DNA of 22,609 nt from a virus: the IMG/VR virus record IMGVR_UViG_3300049997_000008, positions 1 to 22,609 of that record; one strand, 5' to 3'. Made by a program: the position numbers and the translations under genes. The number at the start of each line of letters is the position of its first letter. The stretch's first letter is position 1. The notes under the pieces were generated by a model, which saw nothing but the letters and a program-made list of their open reading frames with translations, made no database searches and had not been told where the DNA came from. This document shows, piece after piece, positions 22,575-22,609 of the stretch.

Positions 22575-22608
22575 CCTTGTGAACACTGAAAAGTGGTAGC
22601 ACACAAGG
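22575..22608. repeat. Inverted repeat upstream of the terminase genes
   Basis: CCTTGTG (22575-22581) and CACAAGG (22602-22608) form a perfect 7-base inverted pair with a 20-base AT-richer centre. It lies 50-80 bases before the small terminase start, where gpNu1-type proteins bind near cos. It could be a packaging site, an operator or chance. The rest of 22527-22609 shows no gene and no clear promoter. Confidence 0.35.
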
Positions 22609-22609
22609 T

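Noticed and set aside
1-22609. CRISPR array, insertion sequence or transposase
   Set aside because: No regularly spaced repeats, no terminal inverted repeats with target duplications and no transposase motifs were noticed.

Overview
The window is a high-GC (about two-thirds G+C by eye) tailed-phage genome segment, most likely a temperate siphovirus of a Gram-negative host. The signs are lambda-type packaging and portal proteins (gpNu1-, gpA-, gpW- and gpB-like), a fused HK97-type protease/capsid, a tail tube, a G/GT-type frameshifted tail chaperone with a tape-measure gene directly behind it, and a tyrosine integrase next to a tRNA-derived attachment site. The host is not identifiable. The attachment core is the 3' half of a tRNA (probably tRNA-Glu) with encoded CCA. 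It has phage genes on both sides, so this looks like attP of an excised or virion genome rather than a prophage end.

Layout, left to right. At 1-269 (minus strand) is the N-terminal arm-binding part of the integrase, running off the edge. At 270-420 is a divergent control region with a near-consensus sigma70 promoter. At 421-1080 (plus strand) is an exported metzincin-type zinc metalloprotease gene that carries the attP core (506-550) inside its reading frame. From 1085 to 22526 everything is on the minus strand: one late operon, transcribed right to left, with most genes overlapping by 1-16 bases or nearly abutting.

In transcription order the late operon encodes: small terminase, large terminase, gpW-like connector, portal; a sugar-modification cassette of three glycosyltransferases and a methyltransferase fusion, followed by a small HTH protein and a zinc-ribbon protein; protease-capsid fusion with a strong internal start; decoration protein, head-tail adaptor, gp10-like protein, tail terminator, a C2H2-like zinc finger; tail tube, G and G-T chaperones made by -1 frameshifting, tape measure, tail hub; three small tail genes; two paralogous fibre-tip proteins with signal peptides and five HxH motifs each; and a repeat-containing fibre. 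No lysis, replication or repressor genes are in the window.

The most unusual feature is attP inside the protease gene. Integration by this site would separate promoter, start codon and signal peptide from the catalytic domain, and excision would rebuild the gene. The exported enzyme would then be made only from the excised genome, while in a lysogen its promoter would point into host DNA beyond the tRNA. Other notable points are the glycosyltransferase cassette between portal and capsid, the complete frameshift signal (slippery heptamer plus hairpin), the nested capsid start, and the exported fibre-like paralogs.
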